Positions 40,116-51,000 of a DNA stretch of 64,000 bases are shown piece by piece. Position 1 is the stretch's first letter. Each line of letters starts with the position of its first letter. Under the pieces are notes generated by a model. That model was not told where the DNA came from. It did not search any database and was given only the letters and a program-made list of their open reading frames with translations. The stretch comes from Alcanivorax sp. DG881 (GTDB lineage Bacteria > Pseudomonadota > Gammaproteobacteria > Pseudomonadales > Alcanivoracaceae): positions 1,191,193-1,255,192 of the forward strand of contig NZ_DS989915.1 of NCBI RefSeq assembly GCF_000155615.1. Reading direction: 5' to 3'. The translations under genes and the position numbers were made by a program.

Positions 40116-41180
40116 ATGACCCGTTCCGTACGAAAGACCGCTGCCGTTGCAGCACTTGCCCTGTTCACCTCACTCATGCCGGTCACCGCGCTGGCTAAAG
40201 ATTCCTTCAGCATCTGCTGGTCCATCTATGTGGGCTGGATGCCGTGGGATTACGGCGCCCAGCAAAAAATCGTGGATAAATGGGCCGACAAGTACGACAT
40301 CGACATCGACGTGGTGCAGATCAACGACTACGTGGAATCCATCAACCAGTACACCGCCGGCGCCTACGACGGTTGCGCCATGACCAACATGGACGCCCTG
40401 ACCATTCCCGCCGCCGGCGGCGTGGATTCCACGGCTCTTATCGTCGGCGATTTCTCCAACGGCAATGACGGCGTTGTGCTGAAAGGCGCTGACACACTGG
40501 CTGACATCAAGGGCCAGGACGTGAACCTGGTGGAACTGTCTGTTTCTCACTACATGCTGGCACGGGGACTGGAAAGCGTGGGGCTGAGCGAAAAAGACCT
40601 GACCGTGGTGAACACCTCCGACGCTGATCTGGTTTCTGCCTATACCAGTGATGACGTCACTGCCGTGGCCACCTGGAATCCGTTGCTCAGCGAAATCACC
40701 CGCATGCCGAACAGCCACAAGGTCTTCGACTCTTCGAAAATTCCTGGCGAGATCATCGACCTGATGATCGTTAACACAGAAACACTCAACGCCAACCCCA
40801 ATTTCGGCAAAGCCCTCACCGGTGCCTGGTACGAGATCATGGCCACCATGTCCGCCGACGATGATGCCGGCAAAGCGGCCCGAACCTTCATGGGCCAAGC
40901 CTCCGGCACCGACCTGGCCGGCTACGAAGCGCAACTGGCCTCCACCCGCATGTTCTACCAACCCGCTGAAGCGGTGGAGTTTGTGAACAGCGCCGCACTG
41001 AAAGACACCATGCAGAAAGTGGCGGGGTTCTCTTTCGACCATGGACTGCTGGGTGAAGGAGCCCCGGATGCCGGCTTTATTGGCATCGAAACGCCGTCTG
41101 GAGTTTATGGCAACAAGGGCAACATCAAACTGCGATTCATCCCGGACTATATGGCCATGGCCGCCGAAGGGAAGCTGTAA
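40116..41180 (+). CDS. Guanidine/urea-type ABC transporter substrate-binding protein
   Basis: 354 residues with a signal peptide (VAALALFTSLMPVTALA). The NMT1/TauA-like binding fold opens with SICWSIYVGWMPWDYG, the form annotated as putative urea transport protein in such operons. It starts at ATG with GGAGG 7 bases upstream. Position behind a guanidine-I riboswitch and before guanidine-degradation genes makes guanidinium (or a guanidino compound) the likely ligand. Permease and ATPase follow. Confidence 0.88.
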   Translation: MTRSVRKTAAVAALALFTSLMPVTALAKDSFSICWSIYVGWMPWDYGAQQKIVDKWADKYDIDIDVVQINDYVESINQYTAGAYDGCAMTNMDALTIPAAGGVDSTALIVGDFSNGNDGVVLKGADTLADIKGQDVNLVELSVSHYMLARGLESVGLSEKDLTVVNTSDADLVSAYTSDDVTAVATWNPLLSEITRMPNSHKVFDSSKIPGEIIDLMIVNTETLNANPNFGKALTGAWYEIMATMSADDDAGKAARTFMGQASGTDLAGYEAQLASTRMFYQPAEAVEFVNSAALKDTMQKVAGFSFDHGLLGEGAPDAGFIGIETPSGVYGNKGNIKLRFIPDYMAMAAEGKL

Positions 41181-41264
41181 AGACGCATCCGCACGGCACG
41201 CTGGCACGCAAGGTGCCGGCCTCTGCCGCTGGCGAGCCATCTGCCTTCGCACCAAGGAAACGCC

Positions 41265-42083
41265 ATGAAGAAATTTATCAATCGCCGACCAGCCAACGCT
41301 GCTCGCTGGGCTTTGGGGATGCTGCCTTTTGTGCTGCTTCTCATCATCTACATGCTGGCATCCGATGCCCGCCTGGCAGAGAACCCCAATGACAAACTGC
41401 TGCCTGCGCTGGATACATTTGTGCAGGCCATCGAGCGGATGGCGTTTGAGCCCAGTAAGCGCACCGGTGACTACCTGATGCTTAACGACACAATGGCCAG
41501 CCTCCAGCGACTGGCCATTGGGGTCGGGATCAGTGCCCTGGTTGCCCTTATGGTAGGGATAGGGAACGGCACCATCCCCTTGATTCGTGCCACATTTTCC
41601 CCTCTGGTGACCGGCCTTTCTCTCGTGCCGCCCATGGCCATCCTTCCCGTTTTGTTCATCGTATTCGGGCTGGGAGAGCTGGCAAAGGTCATGCTGATCA
41701 TTATTGGCATCACCCCTTTCATGATCCGGGATCTTCAACAAAGAGCGCTGGAAATTCCCGCCGAACAAATCATCAAGATGCAGACACTGGGTGCTAACAC
41801 CTGGCAAATCATTACCCGCCTGGTATGGCCACAGTTGATGCCACGACTCATTGGCGTCGTGCGTCTCTCATTGGGACCCGCCTGGCTTTTCCTTATCGCC
41901 GCAGAAGCCATCGCTGCCACCGACGGGCTCGGCTACCGGATTTTTCTGGTGCGCCGTTACCTGGCCATGGATGTGATTCTGCCCTACGTCATGTGGATTA
42001 CCCTGCTGGCCTTTGCCATCGACTTCATTCTCAGCCGCTACTCGCAATGGCGCTACCCCTGGTTCCATGGAGGAAAGTCCTGA
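41265..42083 (+). CDS. ABC transporter permease of the guanidine operon
   Basis: 272 residues with about six TM helices (first near 17-32) and the BPD_transp_1 fold. The EAA-type cytoplasmic loop is around KMQTLGANTWQIITRLVWPQLMPRL. SsuC/TauC-like. It overlaps the ATPase start by one base (TGATG). Confidence 0.92.
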   Translation: MKKFINRRPANAARWALGMLPFVLLLIIYMLASDARLAENPNDKLLPALDTFVQAIERMAFEPSKRTGDYLMLNDTMASLQRLAIGVGISALVALMVGIGNGTIPLIRATFSPLVTGLSLVPPMAILPVLFIVFGLGELAKVMLIIIGITPFMIRDLQQRALEIPAEQIIKMQTLGANTWQIITRLVWPQLMPRLIGVVRLSLGPAWLFLIAAEAIAATDGLGYRIFLVRRYLAMDVILPYVMWITLLAFAIDFILSRYSQWRYPWFHGGKS

Positions 42084-42871
42084 TGGCGATTATCGAGATG
42101 AAAAACCTGTGGAAGGAGTATGGCGACCAGGTGGTGCTGGAAAGGCTCAATGCCACCGTTCAGGAAGGTGAGTTCGTCACCATCGTGGGGGCCTCCGGTT
42201 GTGGCAAGACCACCTTTCTGAAAATGCTGCTGGGCACAGAGGAACCTACCCGTGGAGAAATGCTACTGGATGGCCAACCTCTCACTCCCGAGCCCGATGA
42301 CAGCCGCGGTGTCGTCTTCCAGCGGTACTCCGTGCTCAGTCATTTAACCGCACTGGACAATGTCATGCTTGGAGGCGAGCTGCAAAGCAGCCGTTGGCTG
42401 GGCATCAGTTTCGGCAAACAGCGCCGCAAGCTTCGCAAGGAAGCATTGGCAATGCTGGAATCGGTAGGCCTGGATCAGGCAGCAGACAAATACCCCCATG
42501 AACTGTCGGGCGGCATGCAACAACGCCTTGCCCTCGCCCAGGCACTGATTAAGAAGCCTCGCATCCTGCTACTGGATGAACCTTTCGGTGCCCTGGACCC
42601 GGGCATCCGCGCCGACATGCACAAGCTGGTGCTGTCCCTGTGGAAAGAACAAAAGCTCACCGTGTTCATGATCACCCATGACATCAACGAAGGCTTCTAT
42701 CTGGGCACCCGTCTGTGGGTCTTCGACAAACCCCGCCTGGACCCGCAAGCCCCCGGTGCCTACGGCGCCCGCGTGACCTATGACTTGCCCGTAGGGGACT
42801 GCCAAACCGGCACGCTTACCTCCATTAACGAAAGCGTGGACAACACCAGCCGCGCCATCGACCGTTTTTAA
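42083..42871 (+). CDS. ABC transporter ATPase of the guanidine operon
   Basis: 262 residues: Walker A GASGCGKTTFLKM, Q-loop GVVFQRYSV, signature ELSGGMQQRLALA, Walker B ILLLDEPFGALDP and H-loop MITHDINEG. SsuB/TauB-like. The start is the ATG overlapping the permease stop (TGATG), preceded by GGAGGAAAG. An upstream open frame inside the permease gene is not used. Confidence 0.93.
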   Translation: MAIIEMKNLWKEYGDQVVLERLNATVQEGEFVTIVGASGCGKTTFLKMLLGTEEPTRGEMLLDGQPLTPEPDDSRGVVFQRYSVLSHLTALDNVMLGGELQSSRWLGISFGKQRRKLRKEALAMLESVGLDQAADKYPHELSGGMQQRLALAQALIKKPRILLLDEPFGALDPGIRADMHKLVLSLWKEQKLTVFMITHDINEGFYLGTRLWVFDKPRLDPQAPGAYGARVTYDLPVGDCQTGTLTSINESVDNTSRAIDRF

Positions 42872-42881
42872 GGTGCTCACC

Positions 42882-43628
42882 ATGACCGAATCACTCAGCA
42901 ATTCTGCCACCCCCAGTCATGCCCTCTACAGCACTACCCTGCCCGGCAGCGCTCACTGGTCGCTGCGGGTACGCCGTGGTATGCAGCTGCGCTTCACCGA
43001 CCTGGACGGTGGCGCCAACCTGGGCCTGCTGATGTACAACCCGGAAGACCTGTTGGAACGCTACAACGCACCGGACACATTAAAAGGCCAGCACACCTTC
43101 AAGCTGACCCGGGGCAACTGCCTGTATTCCGACATGGGCCGGGTATTCGCGTCCATTGTGGAAGACGACTTCGGCTGGCATGACTCCGTATGCGGGACAC
43201 TCAGCGAGAAAGCGCTGCAAGAAAAGTACACCGCTCGCTCTTATCAGGATCACCACAATCAATGGACCCTCAGTGGTGAACACAGCTTCCTCACGGAACT
43301 GGCGAAATACGGCCTCACCGAACGGGACATGGCCGCCAACCTGAATCTGTTTTCCAAGGTCACCACCGACAATGACGGCAACCTGGTCTTTGATTCGTCT
43401 GCGGCCAAAGCCGGAGCCAGTCTCACCCTGCGTTTTGAAATGGACACCCTGGTCATCCTGAACAGCTGCCCCCATCCGCTCAATCCAGCGAAGGATTACC
43501 CGATGAAGCCGGTAGGTATCGAAATGCTCAAAGCGCCTCCGGTACCCGACGATGATTACTGCAAAAATTTTCGTCCGGAAAACATCCGCGCCTTCGAGAA
43601 CAACCGACTTTACCACCTGGGCATGTAA
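42882..43628 (+). CDS. Carboxyguanidine deiminase subunit (UAAP1-type)
   Basis: 248 residues, long annotated urea carboxylase-associated protein 1 and later shown to be one subunit of carboxyguanidine deiminase (CgdAB). The pair converts carboxyguanidine to allophanate and ammonia. DUF1989 fold: GMQLRFTDLDGGANLGLLMYN, TRGNCLYSDMGRVFASI and LNSCPHPLNPAKDY, whose Cys/His set can hold a metal. ATG 42882 is preferred over an in-frame start 3 codons upstream. Confidence 0.88.
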   Translation: MTESLSNSATPSHALYSTTLPGSAHWSLRVRRGMQLRFTDLDGGANLGLLMYNPEDLLERYNAPDTLKGQHTFKLTRGNCLYSDMGRVFASIVEDDFGWHDSVCGTLSEKALQEKYTARSYQDHHNQWTLSGEHSFLTELAKYGLTERDMAANLNLFSKVTTDNDGNLVFDSSAAKAGASLTLRFEMDTLVILNSCPHPLNPAKDYPMKPVGIEMLKAPPVPDDDYCKNFRPENIRAFENNRLYHLGM

Positions 43629-43671
43629 GCCCGGCTGCATGTAACAGGCATTACGCAACAAGGGAAAAAAC

Positions 43672-44313
43672 ATGATCAAAGCAAGCCAACGTGAACCGAA
43701 CCAGGCCAGCTTTCGCGAAGTGGTGGCGGCAGGTGATTACTTCATTCATACCGTGAAGCAGGGCCAGACCGTGCGTCTGCTGGATCTGGAAGGGAACCAG
43801 GCCGCCGACACCCTGTTCTACAGCGCCGCTGACCCGGCAGAACGCTACAGTGCCATGGACACCATCCGCGAACAGGGCAATGTCTACCTCACCGCCGGCA
43901 CCACGCTGATGTCCAACCGGGTGAAGCCATTACTGGAAATTGTTGCCGACACCTGTGGCCGCCACGACACCCTCGGCGGCGCCTGTGCGACGGAAAGCAA
44001 TACCGTGCGTTACGATCTGGAAAAGCGCTGCATGCATGCCTGTCGCGATAGCTGGATGCTCGCCGTTAACCAGCATCCGGAATTCGCCCTGGGCAAACGC
44101 GACATCACTCACAACATCAACTTCTTCATGAACGTGCCGGTCACCGCAGAAGGCGGCCTGACCTTTGAAGACGGCATTTCCGCACCAGGAAAATATGTGG
44201 AGCTGACCGCCTGCACGGATGTGGTCATCCTGATTTCCAACTGCCCGCAATTGAACAACCCCTGCAACGGATACAACCCGACACCGATCGAAGTGCTGAT
44301 CTGGAACGATTGA
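43672..44313 (+). CDS. Carboxyguanidine deiminase subunit (UAAP2-type)
   Basis: 213 residues, paralogue and partner of the preceding protein (DUF1989). Motifs [41 protein letters not shown] and [19 protein letters not shown] carry the conserved Cys/His residues. It acts after guanidine carboxylase in guanidine assimilation. It follows its partner by 43 bases. Confidence 0.88.
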   Translation: MIKASQREPNQASFREVVAAGDYFIHTVKQGQTVRLLDLEGNQAADTLFYSAADPAERYSAMDTIREQGNVYLTAGTTLMSNRVKPLLEIVADTCGRHDTLGGACATESNTVRYDLEKRCMHACRDSWMLAVNQHPEFALGKRDITHNINFFMNVPVTAEGGLTFEDGISAPGKYVELTACTDVVILISNCPQLNNPCNGYNPTPIEVLIWND

Positions 44314-44390
44314 TCGCGCCTGCCGGGACGACCCGGATACAGCGCAAGGATTCACAGCGGGACGGCCCGCTACCGTCAAGAGACACTCAC

Positions 44391-47300
44391 ATGTTCAACA
44401 AAGTGCTGATTGCCAACCGCGGCGCCATTGCCACCCGTGTTATCCGTACCCTGAAAAAAATGGGCGTCACCGCCGTGGCCGTTTTCGCCGAAGCCGACCG
44501 GGACTCCCTGCACGTCACCCAGGCGGATGAAAGTTACTGCCTGGGCGATGGCAACGCCCGGGATACCTACCTGAATCAGGATGCCCTGTTCGCACTGATG
44601 CAGGAGCATGGCGTGGATGCGGTGCACCCCGGCTACGGTTTTCTTAGTGAAAACCCCGATTTTGTGAAAGGCTGCGAAGCACGGGGGATTGCCTTTATCG
44701 GCCCCACCCCGGAGCAGATGAACACCTTCGGCCTGAAACATACCGCTCGCGCACTGGCAGAAGAGACCGGTGTCCCGCTGCTATCAGGCACCGCCCTGCT
44801 CACCGATAAAAGTGCAGCGCTAAGTGCCGCCGACACCATTGGTTACCCGATCATGCTCAAGAGCACCGCTGGCGGCGGCGGCATCGGCATGCAGGTCTGC
44901 GAAAACGCGGCCAGCCTGGACAAAGCCTGGGATACCGTTCGGCGCCTCAGTGCCAATAATTTTTCCAACGACGGCGTCTTCATCGAAAAATATATCGCCC
45001 GGGCCCGCCATATCGAAGTGCAGGTTTTCGGCGATGGCCAGGGCAACGCTATCACCCTGGGCGAACGGGATTGCTCCGCCCAGCGTCGTCACCAGAAAGT
45101 GCTGGAAGAAACCCCGGCGCCGAACCTGCCAGATGCAGTGCGCGCAGACTTGCATGCCACCGCAAAAAACCTCATGGAAGCCGTTCATTATCGCAACGCC
45201 GGCACCGTCGAATTCATTCTCGACCAGGACAGCAACGCCTTTTATTTTCTGGAAGTGAATACCCGCCTGCAGGTCGAACACGGTGTCACCGAGCAGGTGT
45301 ACGGCGTGGACCTAGTGGAATGGATGCTACAACTGGCCGCCGGAAACTTGCCTGCCCTGGATACGCTCGGCACCCACCTCACCGCCAACGGTCACGCCAT
45401 TCAGGCGCGGATTTACGCGGAAGACCCGAACAAGGATTTCCAACCGAGCGCAGGACTGCTTACCGCCGTGCAGTTCCCCGATGCAGACGGGCAATCGCGC
45501 CGCATCGATCACTGGGTGGAAGCCGGGCTCACGGTGTCGCCCCTGTTCGATCCCATGCTGGCCAAAGTGATCGTTCACGAAACCAGCCGCGATGCCGCAC
45601 TGGCCGCGTTGAACAGCACTCTCGCGGAAACCGGCATCGAAGGCATTGAAACCAACCGGGATTACATCCGCACCATTCTGGCGGACCCGGTCTTTGCCCA
45701 GGGCGAAATGACCACCCGCTACCTTAACGATTTCCGCTATCAGCCGTTCACCATGGATGTGCTGGCCGGAGGCACACTCACCACGGTGCAGGACTACCCT
45801 GGCCGCACGGGTTACTGGCCTGTGGGCGTTCCGCCATCCGGTCCGTTCGACAACCTAAGCTTCCGTCTGGGCAACCGCCTGCTCGGAAACGCGGAAAACG
45901 CCGCCGGGCTGGAATTCACTCTTAATGGCCCCACGCTGAAATTCAACCAGGTCACCCGCATCGCCCTCACCGGTGCGGACATGCAAGCCACACTGGATGG
46001 TCAGCCGGTTGCCTCCTATTGCGTCATCGCGATACAGCCCGGGCAGATCCTCAAGCTGGGCAAGGTCAGCGGCGAAGGGGCCCGCGCCTATCTGGCCGTG
46101 GCTGGAGGCCTGCAGTGCACGCCCTATCTGGGCTCACGCAGCACCTTCACTCTGGGGCAGTTTGGCGGGCATGGTGGCCGCGCCCTGCGCACCGGCGATG
46201 TTCTGCATTTTCAGGAAGCCGCGCCGACACCGCCATCAGCAACCGTGCCGGACTCCCTCAAGCCCGCGCTCGGCAACCACTGGACCCTGCGCGTTATTTA
46301 CGGCCCCCATGGCGCCCCGGACTTTTTTACCGACGACGACATGGCCATGTTCTTCTCCACCGACTGGCAGGTGCATTACAACTCCAGCCGCACCGGGATT
46401 CGCCTGGTCGGCCCGAAGCCCAGCTGGGCTCGCAGTGACGGCGGCGAAGCCGGCATGCATCCCTCCAACATTCACGACAATGCCTACGCGGTGGGCACGG
46501 TGGACTTCACCGGTGACATGCCGGTGATCCTCGGTCCCGACGGCCCCTCCCTCGGCGGTTTCGTCTGCCCGGCTACCGTGATCCTCGCGGACCGCTGGAA
46601 ACTCGGTCAGCTGAAAGCCGGCGACACCTTGCGGTTCGACGCCATCAGCCTGGAAGACGCGGATGCACTGGCGGAAGAACAGAACAACTGTGTAGCCGGC
46701 CTGCATGCCCCCGTGAAACAGGTAGAAAGCGCGGCCATGACTACTCCCATCCTCAACACCCTGTCCGCAGACGAGGCCGGGGTGGACGTAGTCTACCGCG
46801 CCGCGGGGGATCGCTATTTGCTGGTGGAATATGGCCCGCTGGTTCTGGATCTGCGTCTGCGTTTCCGTGCCCACGCCCTGATGCTATGGCTGGAAGAACA
46901 GAAACTGGATGGCGTTATCGAACTGACGCCAGGCATTCGCTCTCTGCAGATTCATTTCGATCCACTGCGACTACCGCGCCCTGCATTACTGAAAAAACTC
47001 GCCGACGCCGAACATGCCCTGCAACGGCAGGACGATCTGGAAGTGCCTTCACGCATTGTCCATATCCCGCTGAGCTGGGATGACGAAGCCTGTCACCAGG
47101 CCATCGAAAAATACATGCAGTCCGTACGCAAGGACGCCCCCTGGTGCCCTTCCAACCTGGAATTCATTCGTCGTATTAACGGGCTTGGCAGTGTGGACGA
47201 GGTGAAAGAAATTTTGTTCAGCGCCAGTTATGTAGTCATGGGCCTTGGCGATGTGTATCTCGGTGCCCCGGTGGCAACACCCTACGACCCACGACACCGT

Positions 47301-47981
47301 CTGGTCACCACCAAGTACAACCCGGCCCGCACCTGGACGGCAGAAAACTCGGTGGGCATCGGTGGCGCCTACCTGTGCGTGTACGGCATGGAGGGTCCCG
47401 GTGGGTATCAATTCGTCGGGCGAACCCTGCAAATGTGGAACCGCTATCGCCAGACTGACGCCTTTGATCAACCCTGGTTATTACGTTTCTTCGATCAAAT
47501 ACGCTTTTACGAAGTGAGTCACGAAGAGCTCAACCAGATACGTCGCGACTTCCCCAAGGGGCACTACCCGATTCAGGTGGAAGACACCACGTTCAGCCTG
47601 AGCGCGTACCAGCAATTTCTCGATGACAACCAGCAGGACATCGCATCCTTCACCGATGCCCGCAATCAGGCATTTGATGCGGAGTTGCAACGCTGGGTGG
47701 AAAGCGGCCAGATCAATTTTCAGTCAGAGCAGGATCTGGACGCCGACAATGGCGCAGAGGATGTGGAAGGCACCCCTGTAGAGTCCCCGGTGGCTGGCAG
47801 CATCTGGAAACTGAAGGTGCAGGAAGGTGACAACGTGAGTCAGGGCGACGTGGTGGCGATACTGGAATCCATGAAAATGGAAATAGAAATCACCGCCCCC
47901 ACCACAGGCAAGGTCATCGCCCTCGCCCGGCAGGAAGGCCAGCAGATCAATGCGGGCCAGGCCATCATGGTGCTGGACTGA
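44391..47981 (+). CDS. Guanidine (urea) carboxylase, biotin-dependent
   Basis: 1196 residues. The biotin carboxylase (about 1-445) has VHPGYGFLSENPDFV, ATP-grasp KSTAGGGGIGMQ and VNTRLQVEHGVTE. The KipA/AHS2 domain (about 453-770) has VQDYPGRTGYWPVGVP. The KipI/AHS1 domain (about 797-1010) has ELTPGIRSLQIHFD. A C-terminal biotinyl domain has the biotin Lys in ESMKMEIEI (about 1160). Enzymes in this context carboxylate guanidine better than urea. Riboswitch and Cgd partners support guanidine; the discriminating active-site residue was not checked. No allophanate hydrolase follows. The frame is open upstream, but ATG 44391 fits the family start (MFNKVLIANRGA). Confidence 0.93.
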   Translation: MFNKVLIANRGAIATRVIRTLKKMGVTAVAVFAEADRDSLHVTQADESYCLGDGNARDTYLNQDALFALMQEHGVDAVHPGYGFLSENPDFVKGCEARGIAFIGPTPEQMNTFGLKHTARALAEETGVPLLSGTALLTDKSAALSAADTIGYPIMLKSTAGGGGIGMQVCENAASLDKAWDTVRRLSANNFSNDGVFIEKYIARARHIEVQVFGDGQGNAITLGERDCSAQRRHQKVLEETPAPNLPDAVRADLHATAKNLMEAVHYRNAGTVEFILDQDSNAFYFLEVNTRLQVEHGVTEQVYGVDLVEWMLQLAAGNLPALDTLGTHLTANGHAIQARIYAEDPNKDFQPSAGLLTAVQFPDADGQSRRIDHWVEAGLTVSPLFDPMLAKVIVHETSRDAALAALNSTLAETGIEGIETNRDYIRTILADPVFAQGEMTTRYLNDFRYQPFTMDVLAGGTLTTVQDYPGRTGYWPVGVPPSGPFDNLSFRLGNRLLGNAENAAGLEFTLNGPTLKFNQVTRIALTGADMQATLDGQPVASYCVIAIQPGQILKLGKVSGEGARAYLAVAGGLQCTPYLGSRSTFTLGQFGGHGGRALRTGDVLHFQEAAPTPPSATVPDSLKPALGNHWTLRVIYGPHGAPDFFTDDDMAMFFSTDWQVHYNSSRTGIRLVGPKPSWARSDGGEAGMHPSNIHDNAYAVGTVDFTGDMPVILGPDGPSLGGFVCPATVILADRWKLGQLKAGDTLRFDAISLEDADALAEEQNNCVAGLHAPVKQVESAAMTTPILNTLSADEAGVDVVYRAAGDRYLLVEYGPLVLDLRLRFRAHALMLWLEEQKLDGVIELTPGIRSLQIHFDPLRLPRPALLKKLADAEHALQRQDDLEVPSRIVHIPLSWDDEACHQAIEKYMQSVRKDAPWCPSNLEFIRRINGLGSVDEVKEILFSASYVVMGLGDVYLGAPVATPYDPRHRLVTTKYNPARTWTAENSVGIGGAYLCVYGMEGPGGYQFVGRTLQMWNRYRQTDAFDQPWLLRFFDQIRFYEVSHEELNQIRRDFPKGHYPIQVEDTTFSLSAYQQFLDDNQQDIASFTDARNQAFDAELQRWVESGQINFQSEQDLDADNGAEDVEGTPVESPVAGSIWKLKVQEGDNVSQGDVVAILESMKMEIEITAPTTGKVIALARQEGQQINAGQAIMVLD

Positions 47982-48080
47982 AACCAGGAACTCACGAATT
48001 ACGAGAAGCGAGAGTGCCAAGCCCGAAAAGTATTCGGGGTAATACTTTCTTTTATCTTTTCGTAACCCGTAACTCACAAA

Positions 48081-51000
48081 TTATGGGGCTATCGCGCAGG
48101 TCCCGGGCAGGCTGCGTTGGTCGAAAATCAGGAACCGGTTACTGGCCTGCGCTTCACACTGCCAACGCACGCCGTCCGGCCAGGTTATAGTGATATCGGC
48201 CTGCTGCGCACTGCCCAGACCAAAATGCAGATCCGGCGGATTCTGGCCATTGAAGTTGGTATTGGCCATGCTGAAACGGGTTTGCGTTTGCTCACCGAAT
48301 TCACCACCGACATCGGCAAACACCTGCACTTTTGCCCCCAACGCTTCCGTGTTCGGTGCAGCACCGACCAAACGCACCGACAGGAAACGGCTGGCAAAGC
48401 CATTACCCGTCTGGTTGCTAAAGAACTGCAACCCCTTGGAGTGATCCAACAACGCCACATCCATGTCACCATCCCTGTCATAATCCAGGCAAGTGATTCC
48501 TCTTCCATCACTGGGTAACATCAAGCCCCATTGGAATGCTTGATCCTTGAAGGTTCCGTCACCCTGGTTAATAAAGAGCCGAGGCAAGGAGTCGAAATAC
48601 TCCTGTGTAATCCTCTGGTAGTAGTCTTTCGTGGCTTGCTCGCTTTCATTGCTTACAATGCCATCAGGAATCGTTCCAAAACCGTTCACATGGAATATAT
48701 CCAAAAAACCATCGTTATTGAAATCAGCAAAACAGGCCCCCCAGCCCCAGCCCCCATCAGCAACGCCAGCCTCACCAGTAATATTTTCAAGAACAACATC
48801 ACCACCATTGCTATTGTTACGATACAGTCTATTACCCGTCACCCCCCAATTACCTTCAGCCTCACTATTTGGATCGTATATGGAGGTCACAAACCAATCT
48901 AAATCGCCATCATTGTCGTAATCTCCTAATGCTGCCCCCATTCCATTCTCATCGGAAATAACCTCCCTATCGGTGACGTTACCGAAGTGACCACTACCCT
49001 CCCCTTGCATAACCACGCTGGTGCCGAAATCAGATGCCAATAACAAGTCAATTTCACCATCGCTATTCATGTCTGCAAACTGGGGCGAAAAATTGAAATC
49101 TTGAGACATACTGTCGCTAGACAATCCAGACTCACCGTCAAAATGCATCAATTCTTCACCACCGTTATTTTTCCAAAAAACAGGGGCAGTGAGGACATTT
49201 CCAGGAACCCAATGCGCCAGAAAAATTTCCGGGTAACCGTCATTATTAGTATCTGAGAATGACATTCCATAGGTGTGCCTACTCATGGAAATATTCGCCA
49301 CACGGTAATATTTATTACTGCTATTACTTGAATAAACAGGCACATTTTTCTGCTTAATATTGCCAAATAACATTTCGCGCCGGTAATCCCCATTTAAATC
49401 TGCCATACCTACACCGGTAAACAGGCCTCCCGGGTCATCATCAAGCAACTCCATTGAATCAAACCCCGCCTGACCGCCTCGATTACGATAAAAAATCATA
49501 CCCGAGGCCTCCCCACCGGCATAAGCCAGATCCAACCAGCAATTATCATCTAGATAACCTGCGCTCACTCCACCGGAAACCATCGTAGGCTCAATTGAAA
49601 ACACATCAGAAACATCCCATGTTTCCGCATTAAAGCCGTGAGGGTGACTAGGTCTGCCCATAAAATCATACAGTCCGAACGCCAAATCATGGCGAGGGAG
49701 AAATACATTTAACCCGCTATTAAGTGCCAATACAGAGGGGTCCTCATCGCAGTCTCCCAATTCTGCGAAAGTGGCCAGCTCCGGAGCGGTAAAATTTAGC
49801 GCAACTGCTTTGGCATAATCCGAAGGCTCCGCCGGAGGCTCTTCTTCATCCGGTTCCGGATCGACAATCACGTCTGGCTTTGCCACCGGATTTTCACCAT
49901 GTACCAAAAGATTGCCATCAGGGTCCTCGCTCAAATCCGGCGTCCATTGATTGCGGCACAGATAATTTTTCACACAATCATCGGTAAGCGAACGCAGAAA
50001 TGCGGCCAGGTCGGCCACTTCACCGTCACTCAGTGCCCGGCCAGGCAATAACGGCTCTGCCAACAGGAAACTGCTGGTCTCAAGCGCTTTTCGGGTATGG
50101 GTCTCTGAATAGTCATAGCCGCCAAGCCCCTGGAACTGGGCCAGACCCGCCAACGAGAAATCATAGGTTTCAATCTCACCACGGGGATCAGCATGGTAGC
50201 GAATGGTATCCTGAAGCAGATCAAAGCTACCCGCATGGCCATAAGGCTGTGTGACACCAATATTCAACAGGCTCGGCACGCGGAAAGCATAGCGATCCTC
50301 TTCCTTGCGCGTGCTGGCCCAGCGGCCAATATCATCTTTTTCGGCACGCATGAAGCCGCGCCCGATTTGCGGAAACGCCACATTGTAGAATTTCTCATTG
50401 GTAAAGAAATCACCACTGTGGCAACTGGCACACCCCAGGCCACCTTCATCCTTGCTGGCAAAGAAGCGTTGCGCCCCCCGTTTTGCGGACAGAGACAGCA
50501 CATTATTATTGCCCTCAACATAACGTTTCCACGAGGATTCAATAAAGATCATGGATTGCATGTAGGCCGCCAGGGCCCGCTGCACATTCACCAGTGTAAT
50601 CACTTCTTCAGCACTGGCTTCGGGCTGGGAAAATGCCTGCCTGAACAGAGCCAACCAGTTTTCCGGGCCGTCATCCGACAACAGTCCACTGTCTCGCTCA
50701 CCTCGCAATCGCGCCACCAGGCGCTCGCGGTATTGCTGCTGGGATTCCGCACTGAAAAGGTAGGCACGCATTTCGTTGTGATTGGTCAACGGGAATTTGG
50801 AGAATACCTCCATCAACCCCTCCGCCTCTGAGGCATCAGATACATTGCCGCTTTCCGGGGTGCGAATGGCCTGCCCTTTACCTCCGGCAGTCACGGTGTC
50901 ATCCAGCACAAACACTCGCCCATCGAAAGTCATGCTGCGATCGAACAAGGCACTGTTGAACACCGTCTGACTGTTGCGGTGCATATTCGGTTTGCCGTCA

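Noticed and set aside
40064-40198. Leader peptide gene behind the guanidine riboswitch
   Set aside because: Has a ribosome site but overlaps the transporter start out of frame and extends far into it; kept as a regulatory possibility only.
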